A stretch of DNA of 64,000 bases. Origin: Phytopseudomonas flavescens. GTDB lineage: Bacteria; Pseudomonadota; Gammaproteobacteria; Pseudomonadales; Pseudomonadaceae. Each line of letters starts with the position of its first letter. The stretch's first letter is position 1. Below the pieces are notes generated by a model. It was given only the letters and a program-made list of their open reading frames with translations. It did not search any database and was not told where the DNA came from. Below, in pieces: positions 25,458 to 35,208 of this stretch. The stretch lies in contig NZ_FNDG01000021.1 in assembly GCF_900100535.1 (NCBI RefSeq), positions 53,737 through 117,736 on the forward strand, in the 5' to 3' direction. The translations under genes were made by a program, and so were the position numbers.

Positions 25458-26836
25458 ATGTTTGGTTCAAAAGACGACAACAAGACCCCGGCCCCTGATG
25501 CCAGCGCCGAGCAGGGCGCAGAGAAAACTACCGAGAAGCGCGGCCTGTTTGGCTGGCTGCGCAAAAAGCCCGTCGAGCCTGCACCCGCAGCGCCTCAGGC
25601 AGAGCCCGCGCTCGAGACACCTGAGCTGGTCGTGGCCGAGGTGACTGCACCTGTCGAGCCGGTGATCATCGCCGAGCCAGAGCCAGAGCCAGAGCCAGTG
25701 GCCAGTGATCCGCTGCCGACCCGCCATGGCCCCGAGGCGCAGAACGAGCCGGTCACCGAGCAACCTGCCGCCGCGCTCGAACACCCTGTCGAACTGGCCA
25801 CCGGCAGCGACGTTCTCCATCCCGTGCCGACCACTCCGGCTGCCGTGCTGGCCGCACCGGTCGAAGTGCCCGCGCCGGTCGCCGAGCAGAACAAACCGTC
25901 GGACAACAAGGGTGGCTGGTTTTCCCGCCTGCGCCAGGGCTTGTCGAAGACCAGCGCCAGCCTGGGCGAGGGCATGGCCAGCCTGTTCCTGGGCAAGAAG
26001 GCCATCGACGACGATCTGCTCGACGAGATCGAGACCCGTCTGCTCACCGCCGATGTTGGCGTCGAGGCCACCACGGCGATCATCCAGAGCCTCACCCAGA
26101 AAGTCGCGCGCAAGCAGTTGACCGACAGCGAGGCGCTGTACAAATCCCTGCAGGAGGAGCTCGCCGCGCTGCTGCGCCCGGTCGAACAACCCTTGCGCAT
26201 CGATACCGGCAAGCAGCCCTTCGTGATTCTGGTGGTCGGTGTGAACGGCGCCGGCAAGACCACCACCATCGGCAAGCTGGCCAGGAAACTCCAGGGCGAG
26301 GGCAAGAAGGTCATGCTCGCCGCCGGCGATACCTTCCGCGCCGCTGCCGTCGAGCAGTTGCAGGTGTGGGGTGAGCGCAACAAGATCGCGGTGATCGCCC
26401 AGCACACCGGTGCCGACTCGGCCTCGGTGATCTTCGATGCCGTGCAGGCCGCGAAGGCCCGTGGCATGGACGTGCTGATCGCCGACACCGCCGGGCGCCT
26501 GCACACCAAGGACAACCTGATGGAAGAGCTGAAGAAGGTGCGCCGGGTGATCGGCAAGCTCGACGACAGCGCGCCCCACGAAGTGCTGCTGGTACTGGAT
26601 GCCGGTACCGGTCAGAACGCGATCAGCCAGGCCAAACAATTCAACCAGACGGTGAACTTGACCGGCCTGGCCCTGACCAAGCTGGATGGTACGGCCAAGG
26701 GCGGTGTGATTTTCGCCCTGGCCAAGCAGTTCGGCCTGCCGATTCGCTATATCGGCGTTGGCGAAGGCATCGACGATCTGCGCACCTTCGAGGCCGAACC
26801 CTTCGTTCAGGCGCTTTTCCAGCAACGGGAGCAGTG

Positions 26837-26837
<1 letters not shown>
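25458..26837 (+). CDS. ftsY: Signal recognition particle receptor FtsY
   Basis: GTPase of 459 aa that docks SRP-ribosome complexes at the inner membrane. Residues 1-150 form the acidic A domain, rich in Glu/Pro with an (EP)n run EPEPEPEP. The N domain follows from about 155 (WFSRLRQGLSKTSASLGEG), then the G domain with GVNGAGKTTTIGKLA, DTFRAAAVEQL, DTAGRLHTKDNLMEEL and TKLDGTAKGG. The ATG at 25458 starts MFGSKDDNK. Its TGA stop overlaps the ftsE ATG by one base, so ftsYEX is one operon. Confidence 0.97.
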
Positions 26838-27504
<667 letters not shown>

Positions 27505-27508
<4 letters not shown>

Positions 27509-28521
27509 GTGCCTCCCGCGTACCACCACCCCAGCCGGCCCAGCGTGTCGGCGCTGCGCCGAAGAACGCCGAGCCCCAGGGGCCGAACGACGAACCGGAT
27601 TTCCGTACCCTGGCCCACGCCTGGGTGGAAAGCCACCGAGCCAGCCTGGTCGATAGCCTGCGCCGTCTCGGTAAGCATCCGATCGGCAGCTTCTTCACCT
27701 GCCTGGTGATGGCCGTGGCGCTGAGCCTACCCATGGGCCTGTCGCTGCTGCTTGGCAATGTCGAGCGTCTTGGCGGCACTTGGGAGCGTGCCGCGCAGAT
27801 TTCGGTGTTCCTCACTATCGACGCCAGCGATAGTCAGGGCCAGGCCCTGCGCGAAGAAATTGCCGGCATGGACGCCGTCGCCGAAGCCGAATGGATCAGC
27901 CGCGACAAGGCCCTGGAAGAGTTCCAGCAGCAGTCCGGGTTGGGCGAAGCCCTCAAGGAGTTGCCGAACAACCCGTTGCCCGGCGCTGTGCTGGTAACGC
28001 CCAGGGAAGTCGACAAAGCCACTCTTGAGGCCTTGCGTTTGCGGTTGGCAGAGCTGCCCAACGTGCAGCAGGCCCAGCTGGACTTGGTCTGGGTCGAGCG
28101 TTTGAGCGCGATCCTCAAGTTGGGCGACCGTTTCGTTTTTGGTCTCACGGTTTTGCTGATCATGGCGCTGCTGCTGGTGATCGGTAACACCATTCGCCTG
28201 CATATCGAGAACCGTCGTACCGAGATCGAAGTGATCAAGCTGGTCGGTGGTACCGACAGCTACGTACGTCGGCCCTTCCTTTATATGGGCGCGCTGTACG
28301 GCCTGGGCGCCGGTGTGCTGTCCTGGCTGGTGCTGGCCTTCGGGTTGAACTGGTTGAACGATGCCGTGGTGCGCCTGTCCGGTTTGTATGGCAGCGACTT
28401 CGCACTGGCCGGCGTGCCACCGGGAGACGGCCTGTCCCTCTTGCTGGGAGCGGTGCTGTTGGGGTATATCGGTGCGTGGCTGGCGGTGGCGCGGCACCTG
28501 AGGGAGCTGGCACCTCGCTAG
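27505..28521 (+). CDS. ftsX: Cell-division membrane protein FtsX
   Basis: Inner-membrane partner of FtsE, 338 aa. An N-terminal cytoplasmic region of about 60 residues, Pro-rich at first, precedes TM1 (about 64-85, FFTCLVMAVALSLPMGLSLLL). The periplasmic extracellular loop follows (ISVFLTIDASDSQ to about 205), then three further TM segments (FGLTVLLIMALLLVIGNTI; GALYGLGAGVLSWLVLAFGL; LLLGAVLLGYIGAWLAV). The cytoplasmic coupling stretch RRTEIEVIKLVGGTDSYVRRPF between TM2 and TM3 is conserved. It overlaps ftsE by 4 bp and is last in ftsYEX. Confidence 0.96.
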
Positions 28522-28653
28522 GGCATTGCTCTGGCGCCTTGCCAAGTTATTGATTTGGCTGATATTGACTATTGACCGGGGAACCAGGATGGTGGCTTCC
28601 GGTCACAATGCGCAGTGCTAAACTGCGTACGTTACGTGAATCGGAGGATTCAA

Positions 28654-29508
28654 ATGTCCACTTCCTTGCAACCTGTTCATGCTCTGGTTCCAGGCGCAAA
28701 CCTGGAAGCATACGTGCATGCCGTCAACAGCATTCCGCTGCTGACGCCCGAGCAGGAGCGCGAACTGGCCGGCAATCTCTTCTACCGCCAGGATCTCGAG
28801 GCCGCCCGCCAGATGGTGTTGGCCCACCTGCGGTTCGTCGTGCATATCGCGCGCAGTTATTCCGGCTATGGCCTGGCTCAGGCTGACCTGATTCAGGAAG
28901 GCAACGTTGGCCTGATGAAGGCGGTCAAGCGCTTCAACCCGGAAATGGGTGTGCGCCTGGTGTCCTTTGCCGTGCACTGGATTCGTGCCGAAATCCACGA
29001 GTTCATCCTGCGCAACTGGCGCATCGTCAAGGTTGCGACCACCAAGGCTCAGCGCAAGTTGTTCTTCAACCTGCGCAGCCAGAAGAAGCGTCTGGCCTGG
29101 TTGAACAACGACGAAGTCAATGCCGTGGCCGAAAGCCTGGGCGTCGAGGCCCGTGAAGTCCGCGAAATGGAAAGCCGCCTGACTGGCCACGACATGGCCT
29201 TCGATCCGGCTGCCGATGCCGACGACGACAGCGCCTTCCAGTCGCCAGCCCAGTACCTGGAAGACCACCGTTACGACCCTGCCAGGCAGATGGAAGACGA
29301 GGACTGGAGCGACACCTCCAGTGCCAACCTGCATGAGGCCCTGGAGGCGCTCGACGAGCGCAGCCGCGATATCCTCCAGCAGCGTTGGCTGGCCGAGGAA
29401 AAGGCCACGCTGCACGAGCTGGCGGCCAAGTACAACGTCTCGGCGGAGCGTATCCGTCAGTTGGAGAAGAACGCGATGAACAAGCTCAAGGGCTCCATCG
29501 CCGCCTGA
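28654..29508 (+). CDS. rpoH: Heat-shock sigma factor RpoH (sigma-32)
   Basis: Sigma factor of 284 aa directing RNA polymerase to heat-shock promoters. Region 2 is seen as DLIQEGNVGLMKAVKRFNPEMGVRLVSFAVHWIRAEIHEFI. The RpoH box QRKLFFNLRSQKK follows. Region 4 contains LDERSRDILQQRWL and the helix-turn-helix TLHELAAKYNVSAERIRQLEKNA. The ATG at 28654 has GGAGG about 6 nt upstream and gives the normal MSTSLQPV start. It follows ftsX by 132 bp, which probably contains its own promoters, and is closed by a strong terminator. Confidence 0.98.
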   Translation: MSTSLQPVHALVPGANLEAYVHAVNSIPLLTPEQERELAGNLFYRQDLEAARQMVLAHLRFVVHIARSYSGYGLAQADLIQEGNVGLMKAVKRFNPEMGVRLVSFAVHWIRAEIHEFILRNWRIVKVATTKAQRKLFFNLRSQKKRLAWLNNDEVNAVAESLGVEAREVREMESRLTGHDMAFDPAADADDDSAFQSPAQYLEDHRYDPARQMEDEDWSDTSSANLHEALEALDERSRDILQQRWLAEEKATLHELAAKYNVSAERIRQLEKNAMNKLKGSIAA

Positions 29509-29525
29509 TTCCGGCACGCTGAAGC

Positions 29526-29557
29526 CAAAACGCCCCGACATCGTTCGGGGCGTTTTG
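29526..29557 (+). terminator. Rho-independent terminator after rpoH
   Basis: CAAAACGCCCCGA (29526-29538) pairs perfectly with TCGGGGCGTTTTG (29545-29557) around a 6-nt loop, with A and T tracts inside the arms. It can therefore act in both directions. The same arm sequence recurs downstream of crc. Confidence 0.92.
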
Positions 29558-29576
29558 TATCTGCAGTATTTCCTGG

Positions 29577-29629
29577 GTGTAGGGTGGACGACGCTTCACC
29601 TACGCGGCCCGACCCGTCCACCACCCTGT
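29577..29629. repeat. GGGTGGAC-type intergenic repeat, copy 1
   Basis: GTAGGGTGGACGACGCTTCACC, read here in two parts as GTAGGGTGGACG and ACGCTTCACC, is followed by CCCGTCCACCACCCT, so GGGTGGAC and GTCCACC form an imperfect inverted repeat. A related element lies at 56918-56946. I know such short repeats to be dispersed between genes in pseudomonads; no gene is here. Confidence 0.55.
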
Positions 29630-29705
29630 GCTCACTGAAGCTACCTATACCTGGTGCCCATGCCGCCCATTGATCGCATCACACCCGTTATGTGCACGAT
29701 CTTGC

Positions 29706-30428
29706 CTACTTCTCCCACCAGCCTGGCCCTGGTGCCTGCAGCTGGTTCAGGTAGTGGCTGCCACCGAGCTGGCGCATCTGTCGGCGGATCCAGCCGGCGC
29801 GCTGGTTGACGTAGCCGCTGGGGCGACCCGCATCGAGCAGCCGCGGGTTGGGCAGCACGGCTGCCAGCAGGCTGGCCTGGCGTGCCGAGAGATAGGAGGC
29901 GCCGGTATCGAAGTGGTGCTGTGCCGCCGCCTCGGCGCCGAATACGCCATCTGCCCATTCAGCGCTGTTCAGGTAAACCTCGAGGATGCGTTGCTTGGGC
30001 CACAGCAGTTCGATCAGTCCGGTGAACCAGACTTCGAAGCCCTTGCGCAGCCAGCTGCGACCGGACCAGAGAAAAAGGTTCTTCGCTACCTGCTGGCTCA
30101 GGGTGCTGGCGCCCCTTACCGAACCGCCCTGTTGGTTGTGCGACACTGCGGCCTTGATTGCATCGACGTCGAAACCCCAGTGCTGAGCGAATTTCTGGTC
30201 TTCGCTGGCGATCACTGCCAGCTTCAGGCCATCGGGCAACTGCTCCCAGGATCGCCAGCTACGCTGCAGGTCGATGGGCTGGCCGTCGATCCAGGATTCG
30301 ACCTTGCGCTCGACCATCAGCGCCGTGCCCGGCGGCGGAACCCAGCGAAAGGCGAGCACCAGCAGGACCGAGCCAGCGATGAACCAGAACAGCAGCTTCA
30401 GCAGGAGGCGGCGAACGGATCGGAGCAT
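29706..30428 (-). CDS. mtgA: Monofunctional peptidoglycan glycosyltransferase
   Basis: Inner-membrane glycosyltransferase of 240 aa (GT51) that polymerises lipid II into glycan strands. One N-terminal membrane anchor lies at about residues 8-27 (LLLKLLFWFIAGSVLLVLAF). The catalytic motif EDQKFAQHWGFD carries the first essential Glu. RGASTLSQQVAKNLFLW and RKGFEVWFTGLIELLWPKQRILEVYLNSAEWADGVFG complete the family motifs. I chose the ATG at 30428 (MLRSVRRLLL), where homology starts. It converges on the rpoH terminator region. Confidence 0.95.
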   Translation of the reverse strand: MLRSVRRLLLKLLFWFIAGSVLLVLAFRWVPPPGTALMVERKVESWIDGQPIDLQRSWRSWEQLPDGLKLAVIASEDQKFAQHWGFDVDAIKAAVSHNQQGGSVRGASTLSQQVAKNLFLWSGRSWLRKGFEVWFTGLIELLWPKQRILEVYLNSAEWADGVFGAEAAAQHHFDTGASYLSARQASLLAAVLPNPRLLDAGRPSGYVNQRAGWIRRQMRQLGGSHYLNQLQAPGPGWWEK

Positions 30429-30579
30429 GCGTGGGGCGCCAGGCGTTATGGGCCGGCCATTATACGGTTCCCAGCGCCGCTGCGGGCAAGCGTGCCTACC
30501 ACTGCGGCAATCGCGAGCGCGCGCAGGAACGGCCGAGGGCGTAAACTGCCTTATCGTTTGATGATCCGTGGAGAACGCG

Positions 30580-30951
30580 ATGGTTCGTCTGTGGTTGCTG
30601 CTGTCGGCCTTCGCCGGCTTCTCCGGTGTCGCCCTGGGGGCATTCGCTGCCCATGGCCTGAAGAACAGGCTGAGCCCCGAATACCTGGCGGTATTCCAGA
30701 CCGGCACCCATTACCAGTTGATCCACGCCCTGGCATTGCTTGGCGTAGCCACTCTCGCCCTGCTGGTGCCGGGTCGCCTGGTGAACCTGGCAGGCAGTTT
30801 CTTCGCCATGGGGATCGTGCTGTTTTCCGGCAGCCTTTATCTGCTGACTCTCAGTGGTGTCAGCAAGCTCGGTATCGTCACCCCTTTCGGTGGGCTGGCG
30901 TTTCTGGCCGGCTGGGCCTGCCTGGGGTTGCTCGCCTGGCGCATGACTTGA
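30580..30951 (+). CDS. DUF423 (YgdD-like) inner-membrane protein
   Basis: Small hydrophobic protein of 123 aa with four predicted membrane helices. It contains the family stretches GVALGAFAAHGLKNRL and FQTGTHYQLIHALALL and a C-terminal GLAFLAGWACLGLLAW. The ATG at 30580 is preceded by GGAGAA; an upstream GTG at 30568 adds only four residues. The function of the family is unknown. It is divergent from mtgA and precedes thiS on the same strand. Confidence 0.85.
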   Translation: MVRLWLLLSAFAGFSGVALGAFAAHGLKNRLSPEYLAVFQTGTHYQLIHALALLGVATLALLVPGRLVNLAGSFFAMGIVLFSGSLYLLTLSGVSKLGIVTPFGGLAFLAGWACLGLLAWRMT

Positions 30952-31093
30952 TGGGAAGGCCATTGCAGGGCGAAAAGGCGAGCCTTGCAGCTTCTCCAAG
31001 CTGAGTCAGAGGATGAATGGGCGGCCAGTACCTTGGTCATCGTCGGTGATCGGGCTAGAATGCCGGCCCTTTCTCCTGTTGCGACGTGTCGCC

Positions 31094-31294
31094 ATGCATA
31101 TCCAGTTGAACGGTGAAACTCTCGAGCTGCCCGAAGGTGCCAGTGTCGCCGACCTGATCGAGCACCTGCAGCTGGCAGGCCGCCGCGTTGCAGTCGAGCG
31201 CAACCTCGATATCGTTCCGCGCAGCCAGTACGCCAATACCCCGTTGGCCGAGGGCGATAGCCTCGAAGTGGTGCATGCCATCGGCGGCGGTTGA
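31094..31294 (+). CDS. thiS: Thiamine sulfur-carrier protein ThiS
   Basis: Ubiquitin-like protein of 66 aa ending in the Gly-Gly tail that carries the thiocarboxylate used by ThiG to build the thiazole of thiamine. It begins MHIQLNGETLELPEGASVADLI and ends EVVHAIGGG. The ATG at 31094 was chosen because the beta-grasp starts at once. It lies 45 bp ahead of thiG. No TPP riboswitch is recognisable upstream, which fits the habit in this group of placing it at thiC. Confidence 0.95.
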   Translation: MHIQLNGETLELPEGASVADLIEHLQLAGRRVAVERNLDIVPRSQYANTPLAEGDSLEVVHAIGGG

Positions 31295-31339
31295 ACGCCG
31301 CGTCGCGCCCTTCCCACTCTTCCGTGCAGAGGAATTCCC

Positions 31340-32134
31340 ATGAGCCATGCTGTCAGCGACAAGCCCTTCATCCTGGCCGGCCGTACCTACCAGTCGCGCC
31401 TGCTGGTCGGTACCGGTAAATACAAGGACCTCGACGAAACCCGTGCGGCCATCGAAGCCTCGGGTGCGGAAATCGTTACCGTGGCGGTGCGCCGTACCAA
31501 CATCGGCCAGAACCCGGGCGAGCCCAACCTGCTCGAGGTGATTTCGCCGGATCGCTACACCATCCTGCCGAACACCGCTGGCTGCTACGACGCCGTCGAA
31601 GCGGTGCGTACCTGCCGCCTGGCCCGTGAGCTGCTCGACGGCCACGCACTGGTCAAGCTGGAAGTGCTGGCCGACCAGAAGACCCTGTTCCCCAACGTGA
31701 TCGAAACCCTCAAGGCCGCCGACGTGCTGGTCAAGGAAGGTTTCCAGGTGATGGTGTACACCAGCGACGACCCGATCATCGCCCGGCAACTGGCGGAAAT
31801 GGGCTGCATCGCGGTGATGCCGCTGGCCGGTCTGATCGGCACCGGGCTGGGTATCTGCAACCCTTACAACCTGCGCATCATTCTCGAAGAAGCGAGCGTT
31901 CCGGTGCTGGTGGATGCCGGGGTGGGTACCGCCTCCGACGCCACCATCGCCATGGAGCTAGGCTGCGAGGCGGTGTTGATGAACAGCGCCATCGCCCATG
32001 CCCGGCAGCCGGTGCTGATGGCTCAGGCCATGAAATACGCCATCGAGGCCGGCCGCCTGGCCTACCTGGCCGGGCGTATGCCGAAAAAACTCTATGCCAG
32101 TGCTTCATCGCCCCTGGACGGCATGATCCGCTAG
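31340..32134 (+). CDS. thiG: Thiazole synthase ThiG
   Basis: Enzyme of 264 aa forming the thiazole phosphate from deoxyxylulose phosphate, dehydroglycine and ThiS thiocarboxylate. The Schiff-base lysine lies in LVKLEVLADQKTLFPN. The TIM-barrel phosphate motifs are MPLAGLIGTGLGI and VPVLVDAGVGTASDATIAMELG, followed by DAVLMNSAIAHA-like EAVLMNSAIAHA. A clear GAGGAA lies ahead of the ATG. It forms an operon with thiS, and trmB follows 99 bp later. Confidence 0.97.
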   Translation: MSHAVSDKPFILAGRTYQSRLLVGTGKYKDLDETRAAIEASGAEIVTVAVRRTNIGQNPGEPNLLEVISPDRYTILPNTAGCYDAVEAVRTCRLARELLDGHALVKLEVLADQKTLFPNVIETLKAADVLVKEGFQVMVYTSDDPIIARQLAEMGCIAVMPLAGLIGTGLGICNPYNLRIILEEASVPVLVDAGVGTASDATIAMELGCEAVLMNSAIAHARQPVLMAQAMKYAIEAGRLAYLAGRMPKKLYASASSPLDGMIR

Positions 32135-32233
32135 ATCCTACAGCTCTGGATTCAGCCTGCCGCGCAGGTGTCGAATGGGGACAGGCAGCCCCGTTCGCGC
32201 TTTCTCTTCCCTATTCCGTGTCCCGAGTACTCC

Positions 32234-32950
32234 ATGAGCGATATCGAACAAACCCCAGCCGAAGAAATCCCACGGCACATGCGTGCCATCAAGAGCTTCG
32301 TGATGCGTGCAGGACGCATGACCGAAGGCCAGCAGCGCGGCTTCGATCAGGGTCTGGCGAAGTTCGGTCTGGCGTTGAGCGATGGCCTACAGGATTTCGA
32401 CGCGGTATTCGGGCGTCAGGCGCCGCGCACCTTCGAAATCGGCTTCGGGATGGGCCACTCCACCCTGGAAATGGCTGCCGCAGCCCCTGAGCAGGATTTC
32501 ATTGGTGTGGAAGTGCACCGACCGGGTGTTGGTGCATTGCTCAACGGGGTGATGACCCAGAACCTCAGCAACCTGCGGGTGTACAGCTGCGATGCCCTGG
32601 ACGTGCTGCGTCAGTGCATCGCCGACGCCAGCCTCGATCGTGTGCTGCTGTTCTTCCCGGACCCCTGGCACAAGGCACGGCATAACAAGCGGCGTATCGT
32701 TCAGCCGGCGTTCGCCGAACTGGTACGTCAGAAGCTCAAGGTCGGCGGTGTGCTGCACATGGCCACCGACTGGGAGCCCTACGCCGAATACATGCTGGAC
32801 GTGATGAACGTCGCTCCGGGCTATCGCAACCAGGCTGTCGATGGCCGCTGCGTGGAACGCCCGGCCGAACGCCCGGTGACCAAGTTCGAACGCCGTGGCG
32901 AGCGCCTGGGTCATGGTGTGTGGGACCTGAAGTTCGAGCGCGTCGACTGA
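32234..32950 (+). CDS. trmB: tRNA (guanine-N7)-methyltransferase
   Basis: Enzyme of 238 aa making m7G46 in tRNA. The SAM motif is FEIGFGMGHSTLEMA, followed by FIGVEVHRPGVGALL and the catalytic/substrate segment LLFFPDPWHKARHNKRRIVQ. The ATG at 32234 (MSDIEQTPAEE) fits the family N-terminus; the longer open frame upstream is unlike it. Two bases after its stop begins a small membrane-protein gene, so the two are probably co-transcribed. Confidence 0.96.
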   Translation: MSDIEQTPAEEIPRHMRAIKSFVMRAGRMTEGQQRGFDQGLAKFGLALSDGLQDFDAVFGRQAPRTFEIGFGMGHSTLEMAAAAPEQDFIGVEVHRPGVGALLNGVMTQNLSNLRVYSCDALDVLRQCIADASLDRVLLFFPDPWHKARHNKRRIVQPAFAELVRQKLKVGGVLHMATDWEPYAEYMLDVMNVAPGYRNQAVDGRCVERPAERPVTKFERRGERLGHGVWDLKFERVD

Positions 32951-32952
32951 CG

Positions 32953-33297
32953 ATGGTGCATCCCTCGCGGCGGCAGGTCCGGAAGGCGAGCCACGCTCGC
33001 AATCGACCGCAATTGCAGGCGTCTGACCCTGCCGTGCGGGAAGCTGGGCGTGGGCGCTGGCTGATGTACCTGGTGGCCGTGGTTACGCTGATCTGTGCCA
33101 GCTGCATGCTGTTTCTGATCGCGCAAGCCGTGCACAGCGGGGTTGCGGTATCGATGCCACGAGGTGGGCCGAGCGTGGTATATCCTCTGGTTACTCGGCC
33201 CTTGGGGTTCTATCTGCACCTGCTCCTGTACTCGGGCAGTGCTGCATTGTTTCTTGGCTTCGCCTGGCTGTGCCTGAGGGTGTCGCGTATCGGCTGA
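32953..33297 (+). CDS. Small two-helix membrane protein, unknown
   Basis: Predicted protein of 114 aa with a basic N-terminal 37 residues and two membrane helices (about 40-60, MYLVAVVTLICASCMLFLIAQ; and 87-107, FYLHLLLYSGSAALFLGFAWL). The loop between them holds SMPRGGPSVVYPLVTRP. The ATG at 32953 is two bases after the trmB stop; an internal ATG at 33064 just before TM1 is an alternative start. No family recognised. It ends exactly where the convergent EamA gene ends. Confidence 0.65.
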   Translation: MVHPSRRQVRKASHARNRPQLQASDPAVREAGRGRWLMYLVAVVTLICASCMLFLIAQAVHSGVAVSMPRGGPSVVYPLVTRPLGFYLHLLLYSGSAALFLGFAWLCLRVSRIG

Positions 33298-34182
33298 TCA
33301 CGCTGCTGCACGACGCACTCGCTGCAACAGCTGGGTACCGAACACGTTGATCAGCAGGCCGAGCATGACCACGGCCGCACCGACCCACTGGAGCCGGCTC
33401 AACCCTTCGCCGAGCAGCAACCAGGCCGAGCTGAGGCCGACCACCGGTACCAGCAGCGAGAAGGGCGCCACCTTGCTGGCCGGATAACGTGACAGCAGGC
33501 GGCTCCACAGGCCGTAGCCGAGCAGGGTGGCGATGAACGCCAGGTAAGCGATGGCCAGCAGCGAGTTGAGGGAGATGTGGCGCAGCGCCGTTTCGATCTG
33601 CGCAGGCCCTTCGAGCATCAGCGACAGCGCCAGGAATGGCAGTGGCGGAATCAGGCTGCCCCATACCACCAGGCTGACCAGGTTCACCTTGCCGATGCGT
33701 TTGGTGACGATATTGCCCAAGCCCCACATCGCTGCCGCGCACAGGGTCAGCACGAAACCGGCCAGGGTGAAGCTGCGCCCGCTTTCACTGCCGATCAGCA
33801 ACAGTCCGGCGGCTGCCACGACCAGCCCGATCAGGCTGCTGCGACGTACCGTTTCACCGATGAACAGTGCGGCGAAACCCAGGGTGAAGAAGGCCTGGGC
33901 CTGTAGTACGAGCGATGCCAGGCCTGCGGGCATGCCGGCGTACATGGCCGAGAATAGAAAGGCGAATTGCCCCAGGGAGATGGTCAGGCCATAAGCGAGC
34001 AACCAGCGCAGCGGCATGTCCGGGCGGCGTATGAAGAGGATCGCGGGGAACGCTGCCAGTGCGAAACGCAGGGCACCGAGCAACATCGGCGGTACGCCTT
34101 CGAGGCCGACCTTGATGATCACGAAGTTGACGCCCCAGGCGATGATCACCACGGCAGCCAGCAGTATGTCCTTGGGTGTCAT
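33298..34182 (-). CDS. EamA/DMT-family transporter
   Basis: Inner-membrane protein of 294 aa with ten predicted helices in two EamA repeats (drug/metabolite transporter superfamily). The start MTPKDILLAAVVIIAWGVNFVIIKVGLEGVPP is typical, as are LASLVLQAQAFFTLGFAALFIGE and the second-repeat AIAYLAFIATLLGYGLW and APFSLLVPVVGLSSAWLLLGE. YdcZ/YedA-like members export amino acids or metabolites; the substrate here is unknown. The ATG at 34182 starts the first helix. It stands alone between trmB's partner and crc. Confidence 0.88.
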   Translation of the reverse strand: MTPKDILLAAVVIIAWGVNFVIIKVGLEGVPPMLLGALRFALAAFPAILFIRRPDMPLRWLLAYGLTISLGQFAFLFSAMYAGMPAGLASLVLQAQAFFTLGFAALFIGETVRRSSLIGLVVAAAGLLLIGSESGRSFTLAGFVLTLCAAAMWGLGNIVTKRIGKVNLVSLVVWGSLIPPLPFLALSLMLEGPAQIETALRHISLNSLLAIAYLAFIATLLGYGLWSRLLSRYPASKVAPFSLLVPVVGLSSAWLLLGEGLSRLQWVGAAVVMLGLLINVFGTQLLQRVRRAAA

Positions 34183-34289
34183 GGGCGCGGCCTCGTGTGG
34201 TGGTATGCGGAGGCGCAGGCTAGCGCGGATGGCTCGCGCTGACACGCCACAGTTGGCGGCGTTTTTCCCAATACAGAGCAGCGCAAATG

Positions 34290-34319
34290 AAAACGCCCCG
34301 ACCAGGTCGGGGCGTTTTC
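34290..34319 (-). terminator. Rho-independent terminator after crc
   Basis: AAAACGCCCCGACC and GGTCGGGGCGTTTT form a near-continuous stem with a minimal loop just downstream of crc. A and T tracts flank the stem, so it may act bidirectionally. Its arm AAAACGCCCCGA equals that of the rpoH terminator. Confidence 0.9.
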
Positions 34320-34335
34320 GTGTCAGCGACAGCGA

Positions 34336-35115
34336 TCAGACGGTCAGCGTCCAGTCGTAGTCGACGATCAGCGGCGCATGCTGAGAGAAGCGCGGCTGAC
34401 GCGGCAGGCGTGCGGTGCGCACACTGCGGCGCATGCCTGGAGTGAGCAACTGGTAATCGAAGCGATAGCCCAGGTTGAGCATCTGGGCCTGTTCGTTGTC
34501 CGGCCACCAGCTGAACTGGTCAGCTTCACGATTGACCTCGCGCACGGCATCGACATAACCCATGGTGCCAGTGATCTCGTCCATCCAGGCGCGCTCGGGC
34601 GCCATGAAACCGGGTGATTGCTGGCAGTCGCGCCAGTTCTTCACGTCCAGTTTCTGATGGGCGACATACAGCGAGCCGCAATAGATGTAGTCGCGGCGCT
34701 TGCGGCGCTGCTTGTCCAGGTACTTGGAGAAATCGTCCATGAACTTGAATTTCTGATTCAGGCTCTCGTCGCCGCCCATGCCCGAAGGCAGCAGCAGCGT
34801 GGCAATACTCACTTTGTCGAAATCTGCCTGCAGGTAGCGCCCGTAGCGATCGGCCGTTTCAAAGCCGAGCCCGCTGATTACCGCCTTGGGTTGCAACCGC
34901 GAGTAGAGCGCCACGCCACCTTGGCTTGGTACTTCTGCATCGCAGGCATAGAGGAAATAGCCATCCAGTTGGAGGGCTTGGTCGTCCAGCTCAAAGGCGG
35001 AGGCACGGGTGTCCTGCAGGCAGATCACGTCGGCATTCTGTGCTTGCAGCCAACTGAGCAAACCGCGCTCGACTGCAGCATGAATACCATTCACGTTCAC
35101 ACTGATGATCCGCAT
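34336..35115 (-). CDS. crc: Catabolite repression control protein Crc
   Basis: Protein of 259 aa with an exonuclease/endonuclease/phosphatase fold. In Pseudomonas it acts with Hfq on A-rich mRNA sites to repress use of secondary carbon sources. It matches the family from MRIISVNVNGIHAAVERGLLSWL through CLQDTRASAFELDD and FMDDFSKYLDKQRRKRRDYIYCG to the C-terminal HAPLIVDYDW. Crc itself is thought to lack nuclease activity. It is divergent from pyrE, as in P. aeruginosa. Nearby nitrile and glutarate genes are the sort it controls, but no Hfq motif was tested. Confidence 0.95.
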   Translation of the reverse strand: MRIISVNVNGIHAAVERGLLSWLQAQNADVICLQDTRASAFELDDQALQLDGYFLYACDAEVPSQGGVALYSRLQPKAVISGLGFETADRYGRYLQADFDKVSIATLLLPSGMGGDESLNQKFKFMDDFSKYLDKQRRKRRDYIYCGSLYVAHQKLDVKNWRDCQQSPGFMAPERAWMDEITGTMGYVDAVREVNREADQFSWWPDNEQAQMLNLGYRFDYQLLTPGMRRSVRTARLPRQPRFSQHAPLIVDYDWTLTV

Positions 35116-35208
35116 AAATGGCCCCCAAAAACACGTGCGTGTATGATACCTGAGCTAGACGCCATTTAGTAATTCCAAGCCACATCCAGCACCGCCTCAG
35201 GGTCATTC

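Noticed and set aside
25670..25700. Repeat of GAGCCA units in ftsY as a tandem-repeat locus
   Set aside because: It simply encodes the Glu-Pro run of the acidic A domain, common in FtsY.
30952..31093. Possible TPP riboswitch ahead of thiS
   Set aside because: The conserved CTGAGA and related thi-box elements are not recognisable, and the distance to thiS is short.
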